NCBI GenBank assembly: GCA_004026145.2
Contig: CP034993.1
Location: 1,764,580 to 1,828,579 of the forward strand
Direction of reading: 5' to 3'
Origin: Takifugu bimaculatus
Taxonomy: Eukaryota; Chordata; Actinopteri; Tetraodontiformes; Tetraodontidae
Length of the DNA stretch: 64,000 nt
Shown here: piece by piece, positions 23,203 through 34,889 of the stretch
Layout: each line of letters opens with the position of its first letter
How positions within the stretch are numbered: position 1 is the first letter of the stretch
Notes under the pieces: generated by a model
The model's input: the letters and a program-made list of their open reading frames with translations, nothing else
What the model was told of the DNA's origin: nothing
The model's database searches: none
Made by a program: the position numbers and the translations under genes

Positions 23203-26200
23203 GTATGATCTTTTGTGTCTAACTGAGTGTGAAATTCCAGAAGAAACCATCAATTGAATGGGGTCTTTTCTGAACAGTGGCGTGATGCATTTAAATGTCA
23301 CTGGTAAATATAGGCTCTGTTTATGTCATGCCTTTCTCTTCCCTTTTGGATCTCATTTTTTCCCGGGGTGTGCTTTAATACAGTCCTTCTGCATTCAGAC
23401 TATAACTGTGAAATTAATGTGATGGTAATTGAAAGCAAAAAAGGTGGGGCACGGTGTGCCGACCGTGCTGTTGTGTTTATCCGCATTTAGTTCCCATAAT
23501 TCTGCTTGCAAAAAAGGTTTGCTCGGGTCAATATTTTTTTCATTTGAAACAAAAGAGAACTGCATCGCAATTACGGCTTCAAAGAGTTATTAGATTGAAA
23601 TAAGGGTCTGTCTGGGAAAAATAAATTCAACGGACGAAGAAATTCGGCAATTTAACCAGGTAACAAGAAAATGTTAGATGCGAGGGTTTGCTGCTCATCT
23701 GCGCCCTGTGTGGGTGAGCCGTGCTGCAGGTGTGTCCGCATGGTGTCAGCTAATGATGCAGCAATGATGAAAGGTTACAACGTCGCTATTTTCAGTCCGC
23801 GTCTTCTTGAAAGCAAAATGGCACCAAAACCTTAAATTGCTTCCTACGTGTCGACATTTCAAGGATAGAAAAAAGAAAAAAAAAGATGAGTAAAAAAGCT
23901 GGATCAATGGCTGCCAGAGGACGGCACTGTTTGTAAGGTTTAAATTACAGCTTAATGAGTGATCCCTGGCTAGGAGCAGGAAAAACATATGCGATTTAAG
24001 CTGGAAAACAGGTGAACACTGCTTCGGTTAGGATAAGGCAGGTTTTCCTCTAATGGGCCCCACAAACGATGCATCTCTGGTGTTGGCTAAAGGGGGGGCT
24101 GCAACTAAAGCATTAAGCCTCTCCTACAGACAGCTAAAGGATGATTCAATAGAGATGATGGGCTTTTCTCAACTAGAAATTGCCGGCTTTATTAATATAA
24201 ATACTTAATGCCGCTCTACCTGATAATCTATTGCCGACCCCCGAGGTATTAATGAAAATCTGAGCTTTAGTCGCCATGCATTATTCACAGCCTTATCCAA
24301 TTAATGCGAAGGCTGGGCTCAGCCTCAGTTCTTTGGAGGTAGCTGGTAATGATCACTGGAGCGCGCACGTACAACACAAGCCGTGAGATGAGTGGAGGCA
24401 ACAACAGAAGATGGTGAAATGAGGATCAGAATCAACCTTTTCTTTTAGCATAAAGTGAAAGCCAACCCGAGTAATGCCGGGTTAGGAACGCACTGCAGTC
24501 TGTTCAATGGCTGGCAATTTTACAGGGCGGTCTGACCCAGCTAGAGCGACATAGCTATTGCAACAAATGAGTGCATGTGGCAACACTCCTGTTCCAGTGA
24601 TCATACTGTATCTCTGTTATTAGATGTATCTGGCTGGACACAGCAGTACCAACTTCCTGTCTCCAGGGATCTTTCTCATTGTCAGGCTACATTCTCCAAA
24701 TGTAATATCATGTTGTACTGGCCAGAGGGACCCTTTCAGCCTGTTTGCTCCAGTAAAGAGGAGTCAACGCGGCAGGGCTGCTAACTGTGGGAGGTTTTGC
24801 TCGTTACAGATGTGCAACATTTAACTGCTGTTATCAAGACTTTCGGACCCACAGAGCGTCAATGTCTGAGCTAAACTGAAGTGTGAACCGTGAAATCATC
24901 CAAATCTACACCTAATGGTCTCATTTTATTTATTACATGGGTCATTACATAGATCAGACCAGAGAAATGCTTCTAATTATTCTCACTTCCATCAGAGTGT
25001 GTAGTAAAGGTATGTAATTAGCTATTGGGATTACTAATAGGACAATTATGCTGGTGTATGCGGCTCTTATGGAAATGAAGCTCAGGCTCATCAACATCAC
25101 GTTAGGCACGAGGCAACTGCAGACTTCTTAAATAATTTAAATATAATTTAATATTTATGTGTGGACATATCTGTGTATGTTCTGCATCTTGGGGTAATTT
25201 GTCGAGCTGGCTTGGGTTGCACACCCCCTGCCGTGTACCGCTATACTATTCAGATGTGTTAAGTGATCTGCGGACAGCCAAATGGAGCTGAGCAGCAGTG
25301 ATGATGACGGTGATGATGATGGCAGCGGCACCGGTGCCTTAGAAAACACACAGCAGCAGCCGTGAGTCGCCCGTGCAGGCAGAATGAATAATGAATGGTG
25401 TCCACTGTGTTTGGTTAAAAGCGTCGTGTTCATAAGGTACAACGGACCACTTCATCTAAATAATCCGATCTATATGCGGCTCGCTCCGGAGCCAGTCATT
25501 TGTCGCAAGGCTGCGTTTTTTCCAGGCGGTTTCTCTCAGCCACGGGCCAGAGCGCCCTGCAGGAGGCTGTCTGGGGCAAAGGAATCCGCTGGGAATAAGT
25601 AAACAGGGCCAGAGAAGAGAAGTGTGAAATTACTTTGAATGCATCTTTCCACTGTTTCTGTGCGCGAGCATGTGCAGTTATTGGTGCCTGCGAGGGGGCG
25701 GCCCACCACAGTTTTCTCCCTGACACCCCCACGGCCACGCTGATGAGCTCTACGGGCATGAAAAGGAACTGAAAGCATCAAACACACAGTGGATAACAGT
25801 AACGCTGTCAACAAAATAGAGCTACTTTTCGCCACAGGAACCTTCCCAAGGAGCCAAGAACCTTTGAACAGACCGTGCCACAGCATCACAAGAGCCATGC
25901 TCTCTAAACTTATTTATGAGGCTGTTTTTGTTTTTTTCTTCTCGCTGACATGCAGCTCTGGTAGAGGAGAAAGCTAATGTTTGCGTTATAGTGACTAACA
26001 GCGCTCAAATCTGTTGTGTCTCCTTCATCTCAGATCTGAGAGCAACAGTATGTGTCTTGATGCATGGATGACATCACCGTACATAAGATAAACAATCAGG
26101 GTCCAAGGCAACATCATCCAGCCTCCAGTTCTGATGCAACGCCACATCTCACGAAGGCTTTTGCAGGACCTGAGAGTAGAATTATAGAAATCCTGCTGAC

Positions 26201-26560
26201 TCAGCGTGTTTGTTATGATGTGTCTCTTAATGTATGCTGAGAAAGGGCACAGAATGCACTCAGCACGCTGAGTTCTGACTGAAAAGGTTAATGAAAAGAA
26301 CTAACAGTGATGGGAGCTTTTGGAAAATAAAAATAAAGATCTTGTTGATTCTCACAGTTTTGAATGCAGTATTTCAGCAGCTACTGAAGTTTGGAGGGTA
26401 AAAACTGGGCCCGTGTCAGGGTCTTCATAGTATTGTGTGTTTCTTCAAATTTTGGAATTGCTGTCAAAGGTTTGTGGGGTTTCAAGAAAATTGCCATGGC
26501 AACACAGTGAGGTCAGTTAATCATAAAATCGCAACTAGCCTCTTTTTTTTCTCCTTTTAG
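23203..26560 (+). other. ncan: ncan intron 8
   Basis: A 3.4 kb phase 1 intron between the two central exons. It has no microsatellite of note and contains the AT-rich block near 24180-24340 listed separately. No coding sequence is supported. Confidence 0.85.
24180..24340 (+). promoter_or_regulatory. Enhancer-like AT-rich block
   Basis: Dense homeodomain and POU-like cores: TTATTAATATAAATAC, GGTATTAATGA, CCATGCATTATTCA and CCAATTAATGC within 160 bp. It is free of simple repeats. A conserved noncoding element is a guess from motif density. Confidence 0.2.
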
Positions 26561-27772
26561 AATTCTTGGCAATCAGTTCTGAAGAGAGAGCACCACCAAG
26601 CACAAACAACAACGTACCCGGGCCTCAGGGTTCAGGAGAAGTTCCAGCCTTTCCTCGGGCAACTGCTGGACACTTCCAGTGGGTTATGAAGTCGGTCCGT
26701 GGATCCAAAGGAGTGCCGCCAGGACCAGTAGCCTTTGTGAGTAAACTCCCCACCTGGAAGCCTTTGGAAGCCAAAGCAGCTGCACTTGAGATGATGACCC
26801 TGCCCACCTCCCCCCAACAGAACAACCAAGAAAACTATTCCGGCCAGGGCAGAGACCAAGATGGGGAGAAACCTAACAATCCCACAACCACCAGATTTGT
26901 ATCAGGGGAGGAGGGGGAGATAGAGGGCAGCGGTGAAGGGGGTGGCTTTCCTGATGGGTTTGAACAGAATGTCAGTAACAGGGAGACCACCAGCGTCAAG
27001 CTGACTCCTGTAACTTTAGCCAGCCAAAGCCAGACTGAGATAGTGACTCTAGCTGAACACACAAGTCTGCCCCAGTGGCAGACGTTGGAACAGCCCACCA
27101 CTCAATCACAGAGCTCCAAGGAGGAGGATCCTGCAGAGGAGGCCAGGGGGGAAATCTTCTACATCCATCGGCCCACCCACATTTTTCCATCTACGGATTC
27201 ACAAATAGGGGAGGGGGGCTCAAACTCTATCTTTCCACCTGTTGTTCAGAAGCATCGTGAGGTGGAGGAGGTGATGGATTCCACACCTGAAGCCCTCACA
27301 GAGCCCTTGGCAACTTCAGAGATGACCACAGTGGAATTCCTGACAACCAAGGACTCGCAGGATGTTGAACCCACCACAAGAGCCGCCACCACAGAGGAAT
27401 CCCTGGGGGGAGCCCCCACAGAGGAACTGTCCATATCGATCTCGTGGGTCCGGGAAAACAGCGAGCAAACAAGCCCCTCTGACTTGCAGCGTCGCCTCTC
27501 GCCTACTCCAGCACCCACTGACGGCACCCCAACAACCACAGGGGACGCTCAGCCGAGCACCTTGGTGCCGTATGCCATCGCTGCCGCAACGGAAATGGAG
27601 TCCAGGTCTGCGGTGTCTGAGTCCTTTGTGGTTGGAAGTCAGTGGACATCTTTTAAAGATTTAAGCCCAAAGTCAGAGGCTCCCAAATCTTCAAGAACAA
27701 CAGACGACAAAGACACACACAACCCATTTGGCATCCTTGTACCCAACTGGACATTTGGCCTCATCTCATCAG
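26561..27772 (+). CDS. ncan: ncan exon: central glycosaminoglycan-attachment region, part 2
   Basis: The acceptor is a long T tract ending CTCCTTTTAG at 26560. The 1212-nt phase 1 exon encodes residues 625-1028, again rich in Pro, Thr, Ser and Glu and free of cysteine. The best glycosaminoglycan site in the window is Ser748 (codon 26929-26931) in GEIEGSGEGGGF, the classical acidic-SGxG pattern. Weaker Ser-Gly sites are Ser649 (GPQGSGEVP) and Ser739 (FVSGEEGE). Potential N-glycans sit at NYS, NVS and NWT. The PTTRAATTEE-like Thr/Pro-rich stretch suits mucin-type O-glycosylation. It ends SSG before GTATGT. Confidence 0.9.
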
Positions 27773-30700
27773 GTATGTGAATTCCCCCCTGACGAATGAA
27801 TTTCTCTGTCATAATTATCTCCATAATTACGAATGATCTTCTTTATAGAAGGTATTATTTAATTAGGCATGTGACCTGGTGAGAGCTGGAGAGTCCCCAC
27901 ATTTCTGTCCTCGGATGACACCCTATGCAGGGTTAGGATTAAATCGGGATGACTGCTGCGTGCCCAGTGTACAGCCTCTGAAAACCACCAGTACATACGG
28001 CTCTGCGTCCTTCTGTTTCTGTCTTTTGTTATTTCATTCTGCATCCCGGCTCCCTCTCCAGCTCTGACGTGCACCATGCATTCTTAATCCTCTTCCTTTT
28101 TGCCTTCGCATTCTCTTCCTCCCACGTCAGTCTAAAGAGATAGGATAGCTCCACATACCGAGGCGGCGCACTGAGGTGAGACCAACTAGGTTGTGGCAAG
28201 TAATTAGCAGGTCACAGTGAGTGCAATGGTAGGTGAACTGCAGGGAGGGAGAGATATTCTTCCCCAGCAAATCAATGTAGACACAAACTACAAGAGGGGA
28301 TTTGTAATCGACTGCGGCTCCTCATTTTCAAGTTTGTCCGTGTTCGCTCAGCTCTTTGTCTCGGCCCGACACGGGCTCTGCTACTCCCTTACCTGAGCTT
28401 GTCGCTCACAATAATAGCAGGCTATGCGCTTTTTGCCTGATCCCACTCACATTGATCCCCTTTGATAGTTAATGGACCTGCTGCTGCGACAGAAAAACCA
28501 GAGCAAATTAACATAACAAACATTGTTTTCTTAGGGCCACTCGTCTCGTTCTCTTCTGAGATCTAATCGTTTAACCAAGATGTGTTCCCATTATGTTTAA
28601 TGTTCATCAAAAGCCGCTGCAGTCTGTTTAACGGGCTTCTGCCAAATTAATGCCACTTGTTCATCCTCTGCTTAGAGCATCTTATAGTTTCTACGCAATG
28701 AGCCGGGGTGTAGAAGGCACTTTAGGGGATCAGTGTGTAGGCTCCTCTCCATTGGTGCCAGAATGTCGCTCCACCATGTTTCTATTGCAGGCCAGGAGAA
28801 ACAAACAGGAATTGAAGCACTTCCTGTAAGTTCAGAAAGAGACACTTCTGTCAGTGTTGCCAATTAACGCTCCTCGAAGAAGGATTCTGTGATTGGGCAG
28901 AAATGTAAGGGAAGACTGAGGAAGTACGATAATTCATACATATCGTGCCAAACGTAGGAACACCGAACTGGTAATGAGTCCATGGAAAGGAGTGAGTTTA
29001 TAGTTGTGCACAGATGTATACACCTGATGTCTAGATGCCAACAAACCTTACACACTTCAAAAACTGTCATAACTCATGAAGAGGTTCAAATGTCAGCACG
29101 TTGCTCGGGTAAAATACTTCAGTTTATGGCAAAACGTGTTAGCGGTGGGTTCAGAATGGAAAGCGCGTGAATCAAAAGGCTCTGAACAGATGGGCTGTCT
29201 TTGATTCTTTGATTTTCGCTGAGCGTTGACGGTGCAGCAAGGTCATGTTTCAGCTCTTCGTATTAATAAATAAAACACAAGGCTAAAATGTTATTTCTTT
29301 GCTGCCTTTTATAACCTGGTGAGATCAAAAAAGAATGAGTGATGTCATGATTAGAAGCATCAGGTTCTTTCTTGGAGATGACCTCTTTTTGGCTTTGAGT
29401 TGCAAAAAACTCAAACTAAAAAAAACTGCTGCAATGGTTTCTCGTTGAGAGAGACGGACACGTGGGAGGTAAAGGGCGTCTCCGTGTCCTCTATGATACT
29501 CTAGATGGGAGAACGGATCGAGGACCACACTAACAACCCTTTGAGACACAGCCCATCATCTGTTTCCCACAACCTCCCCTCATCATTCCAATCCTACGTG
29601 TCTTCACTTCCTCCCAGTTTTCAGCCACCGCGTTATCACAGCCGCGTCAGCCTTCCCCATCCTTCTGGCTTCCAGCAAAAACCCACACAGATGGTTGGGC
29701 GTACACACACACCTAACAAATGACTGTACAGTATGTGAGGACGAGCTGGCAGCCAAGCTTTCTCAGGAGTAAACCTCTTAATCCTTCCACATGTCTCACC
29801 ATCACATACAAGCACACATCTGAATATGACTTAATCCCTCACTGTCAAATCTTCTGACAAAGTAAACACATTTCATTTTATACCCTTTTTTTTTTTTTTA
29901 AACACCAAACCTCTCCGACGCTGGTGGACAGGCGCTCCTTCCATAAATAGGGGGCCTGATGAAGATTGCCGACCAGTGCGCCTGCCTGCAGCGCCAGCTG
30001 TTGCCAATATGGGCTCCTCCACGCCCCCTGCAGGAAGAAACACACAGAACCACACAAACACACTGACCCGGAACCCTGGACCCCAACAAGTCTGGGATAT
30101 GGAAGTTTCTATATATGGGGGGGGAAACAAGTTAGCAAGCGGGTTTGGCGTCAGCAAGCACAGAAATTCACCCTGAATGGTTCAGTGCAGCAGTGCCCAG
30201 CTGTGATGAGAGGTAACTATCAGCTTTTGCACTTGAAAATTAGCAAAGTGTGACTCTGCAGTAAACAGGAAGCTGTTGTGGGTTATTGTGGCCCCGTCCT
30301 CGGGATGGATCAGACCGCTGGTGGCATCAGTAACACGGCAGGTGGCCCTCAACCAAATTAGGGCTTCAGATTTGGTGGAGTGTGACAGAGCAGCTAGGAA
30401 GGAGATAAATGGAGCTGTGGGCAGGGATGGCGTGTTATCAGCATGGGCTCTGTGGAGAGATGTTCAGCTTGTCCCCAGATTGTTCGAGTCCTTGGATTGT
30501 CTCTTGGGAACAAGAGGGCAGATTTTCAGTGCCGCATACAGAGCTCTATTGATTGTCTTATCTTATTCTTTTCTCTACGCTCAAGTGCTTACTTTTCTTG
30601 CTCTCTATGACTTTAAGTCTTTTATTGCCATTGTGTCATTGTTATTACTCTTTCTGGCGTAATGTCTCGATAGCCTTTTCAACTTCACCGTGTTCCAATA

Positions 30701-33159
30701 CAAAGCAGAGACCTCATTGGGGCCTTTTTAAAAGACTCACCTCTTTATAATCCATTCGCCACCAAATCCACTGTCCTCCTCCCCTTTTTCCTGTCACCCA
30801 GTTCCACTTTTTTATTCCCTTTCGCGGTGTAATTCCTCCATTTTTCAAATAAAACACTAAATTTAATCCGTTGCTATCGGCCGCTGCTGTTTGAATGAAT
30901 GGGGCTTGTTAAAGAACGGCCTTGGGACGCTGGTTTCCATCATAGTGTGGGATGAAATGATGTTAGGGACCACTCTATGCTGACTGAATGTCTCTCTCAC
31001 TCACTCTCTCTCTCGTTAAACTAGAAGAATAATGAAGCAGTCAAGTTGAAAATTTCCTTAAGTAGTCTGTGGTGAGAAAATTCAGTGGTGAGTCTTTTCC
31101 TCTGACTGTTAATAATGATTATAGATGTAATTTTACCTGGCAGTAATTTCACAAATAAGAACTGTCTATCTAAGGAAGGAAGGAAGGAAGGTTGTTGAAG
31201 GCTCTTCAAGAAAGTCTCTGCACCTCTTACCACATGTAACATCATATAATGGCAGTTTTGGTGTTTATGCATGAAATTGGCAACTTCCCATCATGGCTGA
31301 TTAAAGTGTGACGCTTTATTTAACTTTATTTACGAGGACGGGCGGTGCTGGGCTGGTCAGTGGCCTCAGGTATTAAAGGGATGACTGCAGGTTAAAATGG
31401 ATGCTCCTGCACACTTTAGACTTATCCACTTGTTATCATGTGGAGTATTGGAGTTGAAATTGGGGGGTTCTTCGGTGAGGTATTAAGTGTGTGCCAACAA
31501 GGATTCTGAAGTTTGAAGGACTGGCCAAGAGTGAAGCTTTTCTTACACCTCTCAGATGAAAAAAAATTAACTGTTGCTTTAAGCTTCATCGTAAATCTTA
31601 CATATGGACAATAAAGAACTTAAAATAAACACGTTAGTATGCATTTTCTTTGTTGCAGACCTAAATACAGCAGTTAAATTGAATGTGTTTTTGCAGCAAA
31701 ATGTTTAAGCTACACGCAAACTGCGTTGGAATAAACAGGCTAATGCGCCATCAAATATGGATTTAATATTCTGCAGCCATGAAAAAGCATAGAAGAGCTT
31801 TTTAGGTGTCATAAAAATGCTTTATCGTCTTTACCTCTGCAACCAAACGTGGTTATTATTCAGCCTCGCAGAGCCCCATCGCGAGTTGCTGTATTTTATT
31901 TTTCACATTGTATGACCCAGAGCTCCCATTATGGTAGATGATTGACTGCATGTCCTGATGGGCTCTGGTGGCAGAATTGGAGAAAAAGGCTTTTTTTTCA
32001 AGGTTTTTATGAATCTTTTCACATCTCGCAGTCCTCCAAAGACGAGTTGGGCAGCAGCCCAAAGGAACATAAGTAACTCACAGTACCGGTAACTGAATAT
32101 TAATATTGTGTTTTATTTCCCTGAATGCACCTTATTATTTTTTTGATTTTTATTTTTTTTAAAAAGTGGTATTTGCTTTGGTAGAAAAATACCTTTATCA
32201 CCTATAAGTGTTTTTGCAATCTGAAATCCAACAATAGCTTATTTTTTCCACAGTTTAAATTTAAACCTAAAGAAATAAGGATTAAAATGCAAGAATCTGC
32301 TATTAAACTTTCCTTTAAACTAAAACGCGTCATCATCTGCTGGATTTAACCAGCTGGGACGCCGCCTTATCTTCAATATGAGGGCCTGTGTTGTGGTTTG
32401 ATTTTTCTTCAAAGATTGATGCTAGCCTCCATTTTAGTGTGAGATACAGCTCCAGCGTGGAGGCTTGGGATTTCATAAAAGAACAAACAGCAGCACCTCT
32501 GTGCAGTAAAGATTGGCGGAAGATAGCAGGATGGAGCGTAGACGGCCATCGGCAGGGGTGCTGCCTGGAGGAACATAATCCTTGTGGATTCATTGTGCAG
32601 AGCAGTGTGAGTCTAACCCTGACAGATTGTTTGCTGCATTCAGATTCCTCTTTGTTTGAGATAGTTGTGCCTGTTGAACGGCAAAATGTTACTAAAAATA
32701 TATTTCCCCCGATCCACTGAGCCAACCACCCGCCATAAGGAATACAACCCCCTGCTGTCGGGGACAACTGGTGAAAGTCATCATTTCAAACCGAGGTGTT
32801 GCGGCTACATGAGAGTAACAGTCCCGAGGATGAGTGCACCCAGTTGGGATTCTAGTGTTAGAGCTGTCTGACAACCTTCAGTCTCTCTGCACGCTCAGCA
32901 GTTTTGACGGCTGAGAGGAGCGGCGGCGTGGAAGGGTGGCTCCCGGCGACAGTCGTATCGTATCATGTCGCACCCGCCCTGCAGAGGGTGGAAGGTGTCT
33001 GTTCATGCGGGACCTTTAACACACACCCAGAGGTCTGTTGCAGCAAGGGAGGAAGGAAAGGAAGCATCATTTTAGCCTCCTTGGTTGGGTCAGGAGTGGG
33101 GTCTGGTTCAGTAGTTTCTCTCTGTTTGGACAAGATTGCTGTGCTTCTGATGGTTCCGG

Positions 33160-33360
33160 CCCAATGTCAGCTAATCGCCTCATTGGTCAGCGGCTGTGCC
33201 AATCACAGCTCTTCGGAGGCTAAACCACGCCCACGCAAACAGGCAACGGTCCAGGAAACTTTCCTTCCGTTCTGTGGGAGTTGGTACGTGTAGTTTCTCT
33301 CGTGTACCCGCCATCGTTTTCCCGTTGCCTCGGTGACAGTGTGGATTTAGCGAAATGGCG
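33160..33360 (+). promoter_or_regulatory. Promoter-like cluster in intron 9
   Basis: CCAAT boxes occur at 33161-33165 (plus), 33182-33186 (ATTGGTCAG, minus) and 33199-33203 (GCCAATCAC). A CCACGCCC GC-type box is at 33225. An RFX X-box-like motif, GTTGCC-TC-GGTGAC (33324-33337), has one mismatch to the consensus. GAAATGGCG follows at 33353. CpG density is higher than in the surrounding intron. The ATG at 33355 opens only 14 codons, so any transcript may be noncoding or use another frame. It could also be a fragment of a transposon promoter. Confidence 0.3.
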
Positions 33361-34866
33361 TTTCCAGGCCAAAAATCTGCAGTTCGGCGGCAACTTTAAA
33401 CAAATCAGCGCTCGGGCTGTCAGCGCCCTGCTGAAGCAGCTCAACGTATTAGATCTGGAAAACTTTTAAGCTGCAAAGTGGCTAAATGTCAGAACCAGAC
33501 AGTCTGAACCCACCAAGAGACAGCACACACCGGAGGGACACAGAAGGCTTATACCAGTTTGTAGGTGGGAGGGGGAGCCATTGTTAAAACACGAACCAGT
33601 CTTAGTAACAATGGCAACTTTGTGTTGCTGAATTTGGACCTCTCGCTGTCGTGTTTAAACTCTGCAGCAACGTCTATATCGCATACATCCTTTGCTGAAC
33701 CACAAAGCACATTATTCCTCCATAAATGCATCGTTAATACATGCAGCCATTACTGGACGTGAAACAATGTTCGGTAATCACAGTGTAAATAAATCATGGC
33801 GCCTCACTAACAGGGTGACCTTCTCCTCTGCAGAGTTTAGGTTTCATTTGTGTCGGTGAAAATGTACGAAAGAAGAAGAAGAAGATGGAAATAGGGTAAT
33901 TCAATATTCTTATTTGGAAGTATGAGCAAATCCAAACTGAAGGAGGGGGTGTTGGAATGTGCTTGTGATGATAAGCCAGGATGGATTATGTTCCTGTCAT
34001 TCTGACAGCCTGGATAATGCAATTTATTTAGGACGAGAGGAGGCGCCACAAGTGCGACAATCGACGCGGCGCTTCCTCGCCGGGTCGCTGAATTTGGCTG
34101 CGTTGAATCGCCAGGATGTTGCTCCTCGCTGGTCCAGCTTTGAGCCAGCTTGGGAGGTCCCGGCTAGCCAGCCGCAAGCTTGTGGCACGCACTTCACATG
34201 CACGCCGTTGCATGCAAAATTGTTTCTGTAGCTGCAAACATCTGAAAATTCTTTATATGAAGTCCAAGTTATTTAACGGATGTGGGTATGTGGTTACGTT
34301 AGAAGAGGCTAATAATATCAGAAAAAGAGAATTTTAAGTGCAGACGTTGTGAATAATGTAGATTTATTGCGCAGATCTGAGGCGCTCGCAAAAATAATGA
34401 GAAACTAAATAATGAAACAGAATAACGAGAGGGAACTGGAGCCAGTCAAAAGGCCGGCTCGGAGTTGAGGAGGTGGCGGTGGAAGCATTGCAGCACTTTA
34501 CTGGTCAACACAGAGGAGTCGTGCACGTGATTGGCTGGAGCAGAGTATCTCAACTCTGAGTGGATGAAGAGCCTGCTGAGGGTGAGAGGCCTAAATCCAC
34601 AGGGATCTGCTGGTGAAGCTAGAGGGGGTAACTCATTTTGGGTAACTCAAGCGTGCAGGATTGATTACAGCATTAAGACACGAGTGTAAATTAAGAAAGG
34701 TGCTTTGTAAATAAATAACAACCTGGAACAGCACAATCTATTGCCAAGACTGGTAGTCCTGGCTCAATTGATTCCATCCTTAGCTAATGGGAGAATGCTC
34801 AGTAATTATGCATAACTGTAATGGATTATGGGTCAAACTTTATATGGCACTGGCAGTGCAGTGTAA

Positions 34867-34889
34867 ACACACACACACACACACACACA
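34867..34889 (+). repeat. (CA)n microsatellite
   Basis: Short pure AC tract. Confidence 0.95.

Noticed and set aside
33281..33469. 62-codon open frame ending KQLNVLDLENF in the promoter-like region
   Set aside because: No ATG in a sensible position and no recognised family; kept only as part of the promoter-like observation.
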